Of a DNA stretch of 64,000 bases, positions 1-10,730 are shown piece after piece. Position 1 is the first letter of the stretch, and each line of letters begins with the position of its first letter. This DNA is from Phytophthora colocasiae. Its lineage: Eukaryota > Oomycota > Peronosporomycetes > Peronosporales > Peronosporaceae. The translations under genes and the position numbers were made by a program. The stretch spans positions 186,001-250,000 of the forward strand of contig JAGKQI010000083.1 of NCBI GenBank assembly GCA_018806915.1, given 5' to 3'. A model generated the notes under the pieces. That model did not search any database. It was not told the origin of the DNA and saw nothing but the letters and a program-made list of their open reading frames with translations.

Positions 1-915
1 GCTCTCGTTCGGGTCAATTTCACGCTCTTCCAGGCCGTAGCCCTTGTCTTCTTCGGCTTCGTCGTCCTGAACAGTGTATGCTGCATCCAAGTCCACTTCT
101 TCCAGTTCTGCCTGCTTTTTGAGCCACAAATTAGGGTGCATCATCGGATACCCTCCTCCATACGGCTGGGGAATAGCTGCATGCGGAAGAATTGTACTCA
201 ATTCCCTTGGATCTCCTAGAATGCGAATCTTCTGCTGCGTCCGAGCCCCCAACATTTTAGTTAGCATTAGGGTTAATACCCTAGAGAAAGCTGAACTATT
301 GACCACCAAGATCCGCTTCACTACTTCCGGGTACCATTTCTTGCATACTTGCAGGACATCCGTGACCATTTTAGCCTCGAGATTGGCCAAGGTACAGTTG
401 GCGATGTCAATAATGAACACAATTCCGGGGGCGTTTTTCTCCTCCATCACCTCAACAGCTAAATCCATCAGATAGACACAAAGTCTACGTGAATCCTCCA
501 AAGAACTGACAGCTGATCCATCTGCAGCGCCTCGACCTTGACGTTGGAGCTTCTGGCCTGGTTTAAAGTACTGGAGCTGTAGGAGAAGCACAGGACACCC
601 TTCTGTATCTGTAGCTCCTTCTAGGAAATGCACATAACCTTTACGTATTTCTTCCTGAAGAGTGGGGAGTCCAACATTAAGCTCCAAGTAGTGCATTTCC
701 TGTCGGAAAGAGTGTTTGTCCTTGAGCTGAAGGGCCGCACGCATGACGTCCCCATTATTACGACGAAGAGTACGGATCATTTCGGCATCAGTGAAAACAT
801 CAGGTAGAGCCACAGCACTGGCCAAGGCTTGCAAGGGAGTTGGTTGATGACTATTGTATTGATTGTAGCCACCGAAGGAGTTGGGCCCAGGGCCGTTGCC
901 GTACGAGAAGCTCAT
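1..915 (-). CDS. CRAL-TRIO (Sec14-like) lipid-binding protein, 3' end outside window
   Basis: The reading frame opens at an ATG at 913-915 and stays open to the window edge, giving 305 residues with the C-terminus missing. Residues about 45-75 hold a helical N-terminal part (RTLRRNNGDVMRAA). Residues about 85-245 resemble the CRAL-TRIO fold, with FIIDIANCTLANL followed by VCKKWYPEVVKRILVVNSS, the usual pattern of a strand, a YPE-type turn and a second strand. Proteins of this family carry phosphoinositides or other hydrophobic ligands between membranes. After the domain comes a very acidic tail (EEVDLDAAY...EEREID). The N-terminus is G/N/P-rich. I see no signal peptide, so a cytosolic or peripheral membrane location is inferred. 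Ligand unknown. Confidence 0.72.
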   Translation of the reverse strand, partial: MSFSYGNGPGPNSFGGYNQYNSHQPTPLQALASAVALPDVFTDAEMIRTLRRNNGDVMRAALQLKDKHSFRQEMHYLELNVGLPTLQEEIRKGYVHFLEGATDTEGCPVLLLQLQYFKPGQKLQRQGRGAADGSAVSSLEDSRRLCVYLMDLAVEVMEEKNAPGIVFIIDIANCTLANLEAKMVTDVLQVCKKWYPEVVKRILVVNSSAFSRVLTLMLTKMLGARTQQKIRILGDPRELSTILPHAAIPQPYGGGYPMMHPNLWLKKQAELEEVDLDAAYTVQDDEAEEDKGYGLEEREIDPNES

Positions 916-1001
916 GATAACAATGAAGACTATTCACGAATGATTCTCTAATTTGAGACAATGATAGAGATGGCTACACAATAGATTGTATGTATGACAA
1001 T

Positions 1002-3125
1002 CTATTGCAAAGCTCGACTACGCGAGATAAGTTGAGTCGGATAACGCTCTTCGCCGAGCGGATCCCAAGCTTGATCATTTTCTCCACACATTGCCAGCTC
1101 TGGTAGTTTAGTACTATTTTCTTCACATATTGGCGATCCTCCTAATGATAATGATCCCCATACTTTGCTGTTTACCCAAGCTGGAAGCTCCTTTAGTTGT
1201 GTAAATTCAAGCGACAAGTAGGACACACCAAACTCTTCTGTCCGTGCCTCGGGAAGCATTTTCAGAGGGTTTCTAGACAATGCCAAATCGTAGAAATACG
1301 TAGAAGACACAATCAGGAAGAAATCTTCAGGTATTGTCTCGAATTTGTTGTTGATGAGAGACAATTCACTCAATGACGGGAGATGCGAGAGAATTGCTGG
1401 GAACGGATTCAATTGCGAGTGCTCTACGTAAATCAGTCCAACGCTGCTCCAAGCGTCGACAATCTCATTCGGCAAAGTCGTGAGATTTGTGTGGCAGAAT
1501 TCCAAGTCGGACAATTGCTCAGGTAGTGGAGATTGCAATATTCCAGGCGGTAGAGCAGTCATATTAACGTACGTGAACATCAAGAAGAGCATCATTGGAT
1601 GCAGTTTAGCTGACAATGCGGCTTCTTCACCCCACCTTACAAGGGTTACATTCCAGAGATCAACGCCCATCAACACTGGGAACTCACGGAGTATTGGAGG
1701 CATCACGAACGCGGAACAATGCAAGAAGATGAGAGTTCGAACAGCTTCTCGTTCCAGTAAGTCTAATGCATCCAATGGAGGACTTGAAACCCCTTCTTGG
1801 TAGCAATTATACTTTACAACAGCGCAACTAAAGTTTTGAGCGAGCCACGGGTGCATACGCTGAAGACACGTCTCCATTAGGTACATATCTCCTTCCACGT
1901 GGCTGTAGTGAGCTGTAAGATGAAGAGCTAATACAACTCCACCCGTCCCCAGAAAAAGAACTGGAGCCAATAAGCGGTTGATGTGATGCCTGGAACCTTG
2001 AATAGTATTGGTAGCACGCATCAGAGCACGATACGAAGCGGTGACGACGCTGGGTCTCTTGGTATTGGGCAATTCGAGGTTGCAGACGTGGTGGAGAAGG
2101 TTTAAAATCACTTTTCGACGATGTATCCAGCATGGAGGCTAGAGCTGTCAAGCACAAGAAGACACCGATATGGGGTACAGCTTTCATCACTGCGTTGGCC
2201 CATGAAATGGCAAAGAAAGAGCGGTTTTCCAGTACAAGATTGGGGAACGTTGTGTCACCGTAGAGCAGAGCATCGGGAAAATCCATGTTCTCAAAGTCAA
2301 ATTGCAGCAAGTAAGGCATGAAAATTGCAATGGGAAGGAACACCCCAGTCGCTGTACCAAGTAGAGCGTCAACTACAACTGCAAGCACGCGAATTGATGA
2401 ACGAGAAGATTGGGGTATTGAGGGGACAATACTTTTGTCGTTTTTCATCAGCATCCGATGAATAAGGAGTGCAGACCAGCAATTGGCCACTACAAGCGCT
2501 ACTTTAGCATGATTAATCCACGGTCGAGCGACAAGTGTGCTATAAAGATAAGCATTGTGGCAATCTCCACGGTCTTACGGACGGCAAACATCCTCCCGTA
2601 ACTTTCATCGTCATTTCTGGAAATATTCACTGTGATTTTCCGGCGAGTTGATGCTTTCTGTAAAGCAATTCTAAGTCCTTTCACGATAACCTCGACAAAA
2701 GACACGCTGTCTGATCCAAAATTCAAAGTCCGAAGTGCCAATCTTCTCGCAACGATAGAAGCTCCTACGTGGCTAACGAATTGAAGCGCATGAACTGCAC
2801 CAAGAATTCCCAATCCAGTGCCTACAACACGGAAATGCCGGTCCCGTTCAGGAGCCAACAATGTCACAAAGTAGTTGAGATAGTCGTTCTCCATGCTCCA
2901 GTACAGTTTCGCACAAAAAAGGAGAAAAACCGACGAGATAGCGTGAAGTAGCAGCATGAACGTCCAGAGCATAGTATAGTAGGGGGCTGAAGCTTTACTA
3001 TGTCGAATATCTCGAGCTTGAGGGCCTGGTGAGTTCCCTGGAACAATGCGGTGCATGCTTTGAAGCACGTCAAATGAGGACAACGAGAATGATGCGACTG
3101 AAATAGCTGTCAACTTTAAGGACAT
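1002..3125 (-). pseudogene. Transmembrane leucine-rich-repeat protein, broken by frameshifts
   Basis: Three overlapping minus-strand frames (2499-3125, 1828-2490, 1002-2111) together give one protein: several hydrophobic membrane segments first, then an extracellular-type region with short leucine-rich repeats such as LPSLSELSLINNKFETIPEDF and a Cys-containing end. This order matches my memory of an oomycete transmembrane-LRR family. The first break lies at about 2554-2560: after EIAT the annotated frame stops, but shifting by one base restores a continuous hydrophobic segment leading into VVANCWSALLIHRM. The second break lies between about 2030 and 2125. No GT...AG intron fits the first break. 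The ATG at 3123-3125 is only 2 bases after the stop of the upstream gene, leaving no room for a leader, so the true start may be further in. Pseudogene or sequencing error are the alternatives. Confidence 0.6.
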
Positions 3126-3127
3126 TT

Positions 3128-4188
3128 CTACACTAGCACAGTCGCATCTCGGCCTTCAGAGAACTTAGCATCGTTAATTTCTACTACTGGGCTCTTGATA
3201 GCTGCAAGTCGGGGTGAAAGTTGTGCCATATCGATCCCTGGGGCGTGGGGAGCGAGGAAAAAGTTCTCGAGTCGACAGCATAATGTGGTTAAGAGTAGCA
3301 ATGTCCCCACGACCAGCAGCTCAGCGACACTCCATTGGACTGAAGGAATCACTTCAAGATCTTCCCAACAACTAGGGCTGGAGACTGTGACGGGGTCTGC
3401 TCCCTTCTGACGTTGTAGACTCACCCAACCAACAACAGCCCAGCCGATGGCTGCAGAGCCGAACGTAGCGAGACCGACCGCTGCCAGCACCTTGCCGAGT
3501 CGTGAGGGTGCTGTGCGCCACCTACGCGATACGAGCGGGCAACACACAGCTAGTAGAGTTACGACTAGCATAATGAGGAAGATGCACGACGCTCCAGCAA
3601 AGAAACTTTCCAGTGAGAGCAGCTCTGACGCGTTGCATCTGTCAATGGAGCTGTTCTCGAACCAGGACACGCCGTTCAGCGTCACGAGAAGAGTCAAAGG
3701 AGGCAATAGCAACGCTCGTTTGGTCAGACGGGATAAGCATGAACATCGTAGACACTGGAGCATTGTAAAGATCTGTGGGAGTCATAGCGATGAGTTAGTG
3801 TATGTTCAAGTGGTACAAGTTGAAGTGAACGCACATCATAGCTGATGGTGACCAGCGCCTCCCGCACACCGAGCCACGTCGCCACTACCAGACATCCGCC
3901 CGATAGTGACAGGCAGAGCACAACCAACCAGTTTGATGTAGGACAATTGTCTTCCAGGCTTAACACGAGGCCCAACACACCCCACGCTATAAGTCCCAGC
4001 AAGACAACAGCCACGCGGCGGCGGAACGTGGGCTTCACGTAATTGGATGGCGCGTTGACGTCGAGTTTCCATGGAAGCTCCTTCGGTTCGGCAGTTCGGC
4101 GATGCAGCACAAAGGCTGTGAAGGCTAGCAGTGCCAGTAGGGAGGCATCCAGGAACACGCGAAGTCGAGGCAGACAGTGGTCGTCCAT
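3128..4188 (-). CDS. Polytopic membrane protein, unknown function (one intron)
   Basis: Two exons, 4188-3817 and 3772-3128, joined over a 44-base intron at 3773-3816 with GT...AG ends and a clear CTAAC branch point; the splice falls between codons. The product of about 338 residues is mostly hydrophobic, with roughly seven or eight membrane segments, for example LLALLAFTAFVL, VAVVLLGLIAWGVLGLVLSL, WLVVLCLSLSGGCLVVATWL and VAELLVVGTLLLLTTLCC. A loop contains FENSSIDRCNAS, with an N-glycosylation sequon. I do not recognise the family; the layout recalls the membrane part of diacylglycerol-lipase-like proteins, but there is no lipase domain. A rearranged fragment of its first exon occurs at 23078-23196. 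Confidence 0.6.
3773..3816 (-). other. Intron, 44 nt
   Basis: GT...AG boundaries with a CTAAC branch point. Removing it joins two frames that otherwise end in stops. It is one of the shortest introns in the window. Confidence 0.75.
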
Positions 4189-5794
4189 GTGGACGGCTGT
4201 GGCCTGTGTAGAACGGTGGATCGATTGGTGTGGGATGGATGCAAGTGGAGACGATCAAGACGGAACGGAAGGCGAACGCGTCGTGTGAGACAAAGTTTGT
4301 GTCACGACCGCATCGAGGCAAAAGCTCGCATTAACCGGCTGAGACGTCGGTCCGTTCAAAATAGCATGAAGCTGTCATCAAAACTTAAATCAACTTGATA
4401 TCAAGCGTTAGTGTCGTTGCACCTACTAGTACATGGCACGTTGTTGAAGGACGTAATGGTTCTACTTAGTAGAACGGACGTGACGGTCACCATTAGGAGC
4501 AAACACGGCCGTTCACTTCGACGTGTTGCTTGATTGATCATCCAACACCTTCGCACATGGAACCACAACTGTCCTGTGCAATTGCAGTGTGGCGCGTTTC
4601 AATCCTCTACAAGCCGGAGCTCACCGAAGTAGTAAAACTTCTGTGTCCAGGTGCAGTCGACGAAGCAAGGCACCGTGCGCACGCACGCACGCGCGTAGAT
4701 CGTGGCTGTAAATTGCTAGTCGTCCAAGAATGGACGACCCGAAAAGCAGCAGCTTCGCATCACTTCAAGACATCTGCTGCACGGCAGCTTCAAGAGCAGG
4801 TTTACTTGTCAAACAGGCGGATACGATGTAGCCATGTGGCATGAAGCGACATAGCGGAGACCAGCTTTGCATGCGCCGCGTTCTGCCGTTCACACCGAAT
4901 TTTGTCTCGTGTGATAACGCCCATGGTCTCATCGAATCTTTGCACGCGCGGTGGTGGTGGATGCCGAGTCCACGCGCATGGCGGACGTTCGGAGCCGCGG
5001 CTGGCACGACGGAGCGGCGGGCTAGTGGCCGTGACGCCCAGTCCGCTGCTCGGTGCAGCTTCGTCATCGCTGCGGCTCGGAGTGGGAGCGTCGATAGTGG
5101 CATGCTTCGGCTCACACCGATCACGAACGTGGGACTCTTCGGCGTCAATGTCCGGCGGTAGACAGCGATGTGCTGACAAGTAGCCAGGATGCTGAAGCGT
5201 GGCTGTGCAGCGCGACGGCGTCAACTTGACGCTCACGGGCAGTCTCCGCTTCGGCTTCCTAGGCTGGCATGCAGCGAGCTGGCGATTCACCTGAACCGTA
5301 TGGCCCGTGAACTCCGTGTACATGTAGCTGCTGGACACGATCACCTTGCTCTATGTGGAGAGCCACAGTACACGGCAACTCGAATCCGGATACCGTAGCG
5401 TGTCAACCTTGGTCAACCTTGGTCAGGCGCGCGGCGTAACGTGCCGTCGAAACAGGCGTCGAGCTCGCTGGCAGCGAGTAACGAGGCCGCCATGTGCGCG
5501 TGGACGCAAGTGTCCGCAGCCGGATCGCCCATGTGCCGCGCGGGAGTTCTGAGCGCCGCACATTGCGAGCGCCGCGATTTGATACCGAGCGCACGCACCT
5601 CGACCTGCTGTGCAATGGATGCTGCCTCCTCGCCGGCGTAAAGCTGTGATGGCAGCAACCATATTGGCGCGGCGCATGATGAACCCGGACGGCCATCAAA
5701 TGACCAGGCAACCGACTTGTTTCTCCGGCGCTAGACATGCGCGGAGGTAGCCACTTTGGACGATGGTCCATCCGTACAAGCACTTCCGACGTGA
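4189..5794. other. Non-coding stretch of the left arm
   Basis: This holds the presumed promoter of the membrane-protein gene and then about 1.3 kb where many overlapping frames are open by chance in GC-rich sequence. None keeps its frame in the other arm: for example the frame at 4802-5344 and its partner at 21999-22412 differ by an indel, and so do the frames near 5413-5658 and 21684-21920. I see two short perfect palindromes, GTTCTACT-T-AGTAGAAC near 4460 and GTCGTCCA-AGAA-TGGACGAC near 4720, but no gene I can support. Confidence 0.55.
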
Positions 5795-5802
5795 CTTGAA
5801 GT

Positions 5803-8124
5803 CAGGGTTCCGAATATTGTACTGATACTCATTTTCTCCATTGGACTCCAGCCCGTAACGCATTGCAGGAAGAAACTCAAAGAAATCAATAATTGAGAAC
5901 TATCAAAACGTCGCAGTAAATAATTGATATCACCGCGAAGAACCGTGAGAAACATGCACTGCTCACAGTCCCTTGATGTCAGTTCATGTGCTGCTGTACT
6001 GTTTTCTAAATGCATCTGTCAACGACTTCCACACCCCAGTAGGAGGCGTTGACTTTCAGGAAAAGCAGCATCTCAACCGCTATAGGCGATAGTGCCTGGC
6101 GCTCGTGGCCGATCATAGCCCTGGCAACGCTAAACAAGCGTTCAACTTTGTTTGACGTGGGAGGGATTGCACTGACGAGTGGATAGCTGACTTCCGAAGC
6201 CTTCACCTTGCGCTTTTTGAGAATGCGCTCTGCAAAACTCTCCAACTGCAACATTTGCACTTCAGCGCTTGAGCCAGTCTCCTCCACGCGCTCAAACGGC
6301 TGCATAGCTGCCTTTTCGGCTCGGGACAGTCTTTCCGATTCACCTGCTAGCACCTTACAGCATCCAGACTCAAATGATGGCGAGTGAATAATATTTGCCG
6401 ACGTTCCTACAAAAAAATAATTGTTGGTTAGTGAAATTCAAACTTCCTTTAGAAAAATGCAAACTTACCAAGATACGTCTTAAGTATCGGCTTCACAGCA
6501 ATCAGACCATCAAGTAGATCTCGAGCCCCGAGAAGATCGACGTCATCCTTCTGCAACGCCAAGGACACCGATTCACAGTCCGATAGCTCATCCAGAAGTA
6601 CCTTCAGGCGCTTGTGCGTTGCTGGCGAGGGCAAAAACTCAGCGATGTCTTCGTTGTCCATGGAAAGAAAACCACGTAGCTCGAAGTAGCGGCGCAGCAT
6701 GGCGTGGGTAGAACCCCACCGTGTTTCTTGGCGCAGCACAGGCCGTAAAGGAGTCAATAATCTAATATAGAGGAGCAATTAATTATTATTAGCACAAAAT
6801 ACAATTGGAAAGAGGGCAAAAACTTACCTCAGCTTTGATCCCTCTTTTAGGGTCCTTAGCTTTTTCATCAATCGCTGGATTATGTCTAGATCGTCCTCGT
6901 AAGGTGCCAGGAGCTCCTTCATTGCCAGGTTCAGCCGGTGACTTGCACAGCCAACAAGCGGGACATCCATGAGGTTGGCCAACCGCTTGTTGACTGAGCA
7001 GTTGTCGCCGACTAGAAACCGGCATTGCGACAGCTGTTTTCCGAAAAACGGGAGGAAAATTGAGAGAGCTTCCATCAACGTCTCTGCTCCATGGTCATCA
7101 CCAGGTCCTCGCACCACTGGTGCCATCGACACAAGAGGGTACCGCGCGGTGCCTTCGCTCACGTACACCGCAAACACAGCAAGGTAGAACTCACTGCCGT
7201 TACTCCAGCCGTCCAGCATCAGGCCAAAATCATTTGGCATTTCAGTACCGATGATAGTTTCCACCTCCCGCGTCACTGCCTCCATGTTGCTTCGCAACGT
7301 GTCCACTGACACTGGCGCCAAGTTAGTGTATCTGTACACAAAATACAAGATCCATAAATTAATCTTCAAGTACTGGTACCGATTTAAATTCTTGTCCTTA
7401 CCGGCGCGAGAGCGGGTTTTCAACAAAGGCCAGTGGGAGATTTGCTTTTACCACCCACTCCATCCACCCAAACCGGTTTGACGCCTTCTGTCGAACCCAG
7501 GATGAAAGACCCAGTAGAAGTAGCGGAAGCGCTCTCCATTTCACGCTCGTACGTCGGATGTTCGACGCGAACATGACCTACTAGGTTAGTGTAGCCAGTT
7601 CCTTGAGTTTGTTTACGGGATTTCCCGCACGCCTTGCACTCAAAGTATCCCGTAGGGTCGTTATTGTCGTCAACTATGCGTGTAAAAAAGAACTGAGCCA
7701 CTTGCTTCGGCGTAAAGATCCCCTGTTTCCCCTGAGGAAGCATAAGAGTGGTTTCGCGCACCATTTCTGCTGGTTAAACGCTGGGTTGGCGGTTGGGAGA
7801 AGTTTTCAGCGATGCTGGATAAAAGAAAAGTGATCCTTTATGATGAACTGGTACCATTGAGGCAACTACTGGACACTATTGCTTAATAACTTTTACAGGT
7901 TTAAGTAAATGGCGTTTTAGCATGATATACTTGAACTCAAATGAGTAGGTGTGGTTGTACATTAAATATAATGGATGGAAGGTTTTGAATATTAAAATAA
8001 ATAATTCATTCTAGTCGTGACATCTCCGTAAATAATTTATTCTTGTCCCAGGAACCGTGAAATAAATAATTTCACCGAAAATACGGAATATATTTCCACT
8101 TCCGAGTATTTTTCGGAACCCCTG
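5803..8124 (-). mobile_element. hAT DNA transposon, left copy
   Basis: The element is 2322 bp, bounded by short terminal inverted repeats: CAGGGTTCCGAA at 5803 and the complement of CAGGGGTTCCGAA ending at 8124. It is flanked on both sides by the same 8-bp sequence CTTGAAGT (5795-5802 and 8125-8132). An 8-bp duplication and CAGGG-type ends are typical of hAT elements. One G is missing from the left terminal repeat here compared with the other copy. Inside is a four-exon transposase on the minus strand. Confidence 0.93.
6006..7764 (-). pseudogene. hAT transposase with BED zinc finger, left copy, frameshifted
   Basis: Four exons (7764-7402, 7331-6828, 6761-6469, 6406-6006) are separated by introns of 70, 66 and 62 nt, all GT...AG. 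Exon 1 encodes a BED zinc finger (CKACGK ... GHVRVEH). Exon 2 holds the first part of the catalytic core (GLMLDGWSNG, LVGDNCSVNKRLANL, CASHRLNL). Exon 3 continues the core (RQETRWGSTHAMLRRY). Exon 4 ends with the hAT dimerisation domain (PPTSNKVERLFSVARAM). Such enzymes cut and paste the element. This copy lacks 2 bases near 7493-7497 compared with the other arm, so exon 1 runs into a stop before the splice site. Exons 2-4 are open. Confidence 0.85.
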
Positions 8125-8132
8125 CTTGAAGT

Positions 8133-8653
8133 GCGCTGCTTCGCGCTTCTTGGCCGCGTGCAGACGGGCCGGTTGCGGCGAGACTCGAGCGCGAGCTAAT
8201 TGCAGGGAGTATCGATAGCAGCGTCGGACTCCAGCAGGCAAGCGAGCTAGGCTGCTTGTCAGTGCTGCCCCCGATACGGTCGATATACAGGCAACTCGGT
8301 GTCACCAGCTGCGGTGCGGAAAAGCAAGCGTTAGCTCGCTTTCGGTGGCCACCTGGTCGCGCGCCACCGAGCTCCAGGTTAACACAACTGGCAGAGTCAA
8401 GTACATGTACAGCGCGCGACTGCACTCAACTCAAGTGTAGGGCAGGTGGCGGTTTAACCAGCCGGAGGCATTCCAAAAGGTACACCGTGGCACAAGGCGG
8501 TCATAGATCGATTCGTGCCTCCGATCACGCCGGCCGTTCGTGTCTATCGCGTGTGCGCTGCGTGCAGGTCGAGTCCGGTCCGAAGACTCACTTTTGAATT
8601 CGACACTTCGTGCGCACACTGCAACGAACGTGCAAATCGCGATCTTTTCGAAC
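8133..8653. other. Upstream region of the Cys/His-motif gene, no other gene
   Basis: GC-rich flank between the hAT target duplication and the ATG at 8654. The same sequence is at 18690-19210 in the other arm. It probably contains the promoter and leader. An in-frame upstream ATG exists at 8540, but the residues after it look like untranslated sequence. Confidence 0.4.
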
Positions 8654-9286
8654 ATGATGAGCATGATGACCGCGAACGCCATCGGCAAGAAGCGCGCGTT
8701 GCCCGTGGCGGAGGCAGTTCTGTCCGCCGCGTCCAGTGTGGTGGCCGCGGGTCACGACGACGACGGCGAGGAGATTCTGGTGGAGGCGGAGCCATTGCCG
8801 CACGAGATCGCGACGGATCCTGCGCTACGGTGCCGCTACCCGAGCAAGCACTGCCTGCGGACGCGCACAGTCAAGAAGACCGGCGCGTTGCACAGCATGT
8901 GCGCGTTCCACCGCGCCAAGGCGAACCGCAACCAGCGACGGTTGGAGAAGCGCAAGCGACTGCGGCTCAACAGCACCGACAGCGTCACGGACCTGGCTGC
9001 TGTGGCTGCCGATCAGATGACGATGAAGCAGGAGCCGTCGACCACGACGCTAGTGATGCCTCCGCTTTCGCCAGGCTTCAAGGGTTTTCTGGACGAATCG
9101 TCATTGGCACCGCAATTCCTATCCCCACGCGAGGTGGCAAGTGAGTTTGAGCCGTTCCGCACACCAGCGGCTCTGTTTCCGGAGGACCTGGACGAACTGT
9201 GTGTGCTGGTAGATATGAGTGTGTGCCCGACGCGTGCAGGTCCAAGTGAATATGATTTCCGCTTGCTTTCGCAGCTTTTGCTGTAA
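8654..9286 (+). CDS. Small basic protein with Cys/His motif, left copy
   Basis: 210 residues from the ATG at 8654; an alternative start at 8540 would add 38. After a start MMSMMTANAIGKKRALPVAE and an acidic stretch comes a compact motif, CRYPSKHCLRTRTVKKTGALHSMCAFHRAKANRNQRRLEKRKRLR in outline: three Cys and two His, which could bind a metal, running into a strongly basic helix that could serve as nuclear signal or nucleic-acid contact. The C-terminal half is S/P-rich with acidic patches (FPEDLDELC), like an activation region. I recall similar motifs in uncharacterised oomycete proteins. A nuclear regulatory role is inference. An almost identical copy lies in the right arm with a different C-terminus. 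Confidence 0.68.
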   Translation: MMSMMTANAIGKKRALPVAEAVLSAASSVVAAGHDDDGEEILVEAEPLPHEIATDPALRCRYPSKHCLRTRTVKKTGALHSMCAFHRAKANRNQRRLEKRKRLRLNSTDSVTDLAAVAADQMTMKQEPSTTTLVMPPLSPGFKGFLDESSLAPQFLSPREVASEFEPFRTPAALFPEDLDELCVLVDMSVCPTRAGPSEYDFRLLSQLLL

Positions 9287-9417
9287 GACGGGAGAGTGAA
9301 AAGGAGGAGAAGTTGGAGAGGTATTTAGTTAGAGGTAACGACGTAGTTGCGGTGATGAATGGAATGAAATGTAGATTTCAAACGATCGGTGCTGTTCGTG
9401 GCGTCTTGTGGGGATGC

Positions 9418-10184
9418 CTACATGGTACCTTGTTTGATGATACCAACCTGGTTGGTCATACCGACTTTGTGCATCTGTCTCTCCTCAACGACGGGCGGTT
9501 GGATCGGCGCCGTCACGTTGGCCGGGCGTAACCACTCCGACAACGCATTGCCGAGCACAGCACCATCGACGCACCTGGTGGCTGCGTATCCCGGTCTCGT
9601 CAGCCACACGTGCTCCTCACTGTCGATGTGGAAGCGCGTGAGGATTGTCAGTTGTGCATGCGAGTCAAAAATCTGCGTCAGATTGCCATAAAAATGGCCA
9701 GCGTCCAGCAACGTCGTGAACGGATAACCCGCGATGCCCTGACGCACCAGCTCGTAGAACTTGCGCTGAGTACGATCGGCAGTACTGTCGATGAACAACC
9801 ACTCGCTCTTGGGGGTATTCTTGATCAATTCGTCCACTAGAACAGTTGCAATGGCAGTGCCTGCCTTGCACTCCGACGCCAACGACTCGGGGAAATGAAG
9901 ATCCACATCACAGCCACCGAAGAAGTTAATGAGCGAACTGGCACCTGCCTGGTGTTCCGACGTAGCTATCAGCGAGGACTTGGAACTTAGTCAACTTGTC
10001 CTTGACCTGCCACATTTCAGCAACATTCGACGACCAAAGTTGCGCGGCCAACGACCCAGCGCTGTATCCGCCGATCACCAACTGCTCCGGGTTCGGAAAG
10101 TTTTCAACCGCCCAGTCTAGTACAGCCTTAGCGTTATTGTATCCGGTAACGCCAAGGTGAAATTTCCCGGCATCCACTACACAG
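9418..10184 (-). pseudogene. Pectinacetylesterase (Notum-like) pseudogene, 3' part
   Basis: Minus-strand reading gives GYNNAKAVLDWAVENFP, then GGYSAGSLAAQLW, the Gly-x-Ser-x-Gly nucleophile motif of the pectinacetylesterase/Notum alpha/beta hydrolases, then in another frame GASSLINFFGGCDVDLHFPE, and finally EEHVWLTRPGYA with the catalytic-type His. The frame breaks near 9920-9950, where KFQVLADSYVG stops matching and a shift is needed to reach the second block. The 5' part of the gene lies 5.6 kb away at 15797-16247, beyond an insertion. The last residues, from about 9448 on, derive from the inverted-duplication arm. Secreted esterases of this family deacetylate plant cell-wall pectin. Confidence 0.8.
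10145..10184 (+). repeat. 40-bp direct repeat, left member
   Basis: Matches 15797-15836 with one mismatch (G versus A at position 14) and in the same orientation. It encodes the same short piece of the esterase on both sides of the insertion, so it looks like a duplicated target segment. It is too long for an LTR-element target duplication, which is normally 4-6 bp. Confidence 0.85.
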
Positions 10185-10316
10185 CCTCCGAAGCTTGGTG
10201 TTACCGCTCTGCTTCCTCGTCCTATTCCAGGCGGTTGTCCAACCCAGTGTACTGGCGCTGGCGCTGGAGGAGATTCTGCAGGAACGGCTGATGGGGTTCA
10301 CAGTCTGCTCGACCAC

Positions 10317-10727
10317 CTAAGTAGTGTGAGTCTGAGGCTTCCTGGAACGGTGAGATCGCTGGATGAGTCGAGGGCACGAGGAGTTTCCTTCTGCCACGGC
10401 TGCCACAGTCATCGATCTGGTTTGGCGGCGACCTAGAAGAGGCTGGGAATCTTGGTTCCCGACACTTGTGTGTTCTTGACTCTTTTCCTCTGCGGTTCGT
10501 CGTACTTTCCGCTTAGCTCTCGAAGGTGAGACCTCGATTGCTTCAGCGTCGTTGGGGTCGCACTGGGAGGCACTGCTAGCAGGTTCTCTCTCAGTTTGAC
10601 GGCGTCGTTTCCTTCTGGAGCGATGGCGACGGTCCACATTAGCGGTATCATCGGATCCCCTAAGAGTTGTTGTTGTAGTCGTGGGTGCTGCAGGTGGCGC
10701 TGATCCAGTAGCTGGTACTCCGGACAT
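10317..10727 (-). CDS. Accessory ORF at the 3' end of the Gypsy element
   Basis: 136 residues, again in the gag-pol phase, starting 3 bases after the TAG that follows the chromodomain. The protein is low in complexity: Thr/Pro/Ser-rich start, then basic clusters RRHRSRRKRRRQ and KRKVRRTAEE that look like nuclear signals or RNA-binding tails. I do not recognise it. It may be a read-through extension of the polyprotein or simply the non-coding 3' region that stays open. Confidence 0.4.
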   Translation of the reverse strand: MSGVPATGSAPPAAPTTTTTTLRGSDDTANVDRRHRSRRKRRRQTEREPASSASQCDPNDAEAIEVSPSRAKRKVRRTAEEKSQEHTSVGNQDSQPLLGRRQTRSMTVAAVAEGNSSCPRLIQRSHRSRKPQTHTT

Positions 10728-10730
10728 CTT

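Larger units (their letters stand above)
4263..9448 (+). repeat. Left arm of a large inverted duplication
   Basis: The reverse complement of this stretch reappears almost base for base at 17924-23077. Matching landmarks are the palindromic GTTCTACT/AGTAGAAC motif near 4460, the hAT element, the basic Cys/His-motif gene and the 3' flank ending near 9448. Differences are single substitutions and small indels. The outer end lies about 75 bases upstream of the membrane-protein ATG. The inner end lies inside the last codons of the pectinacetylesterase relic. Confidence 0.93.

Noticed and set aside
4765..5783. Overlapping long frames in all phases on both strands
   Set aside because: Frames differ by indels between the two duplicated arms and contain no motif; they are open because the sequence is GC-rich.
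8515..9144. 209-codon frame overlapping the Cys/His-motif gene
   Set aside because: Arg/Gly-rich other-phase shadow; the frame at 8654-9286 has the conserved Cys/His motif.
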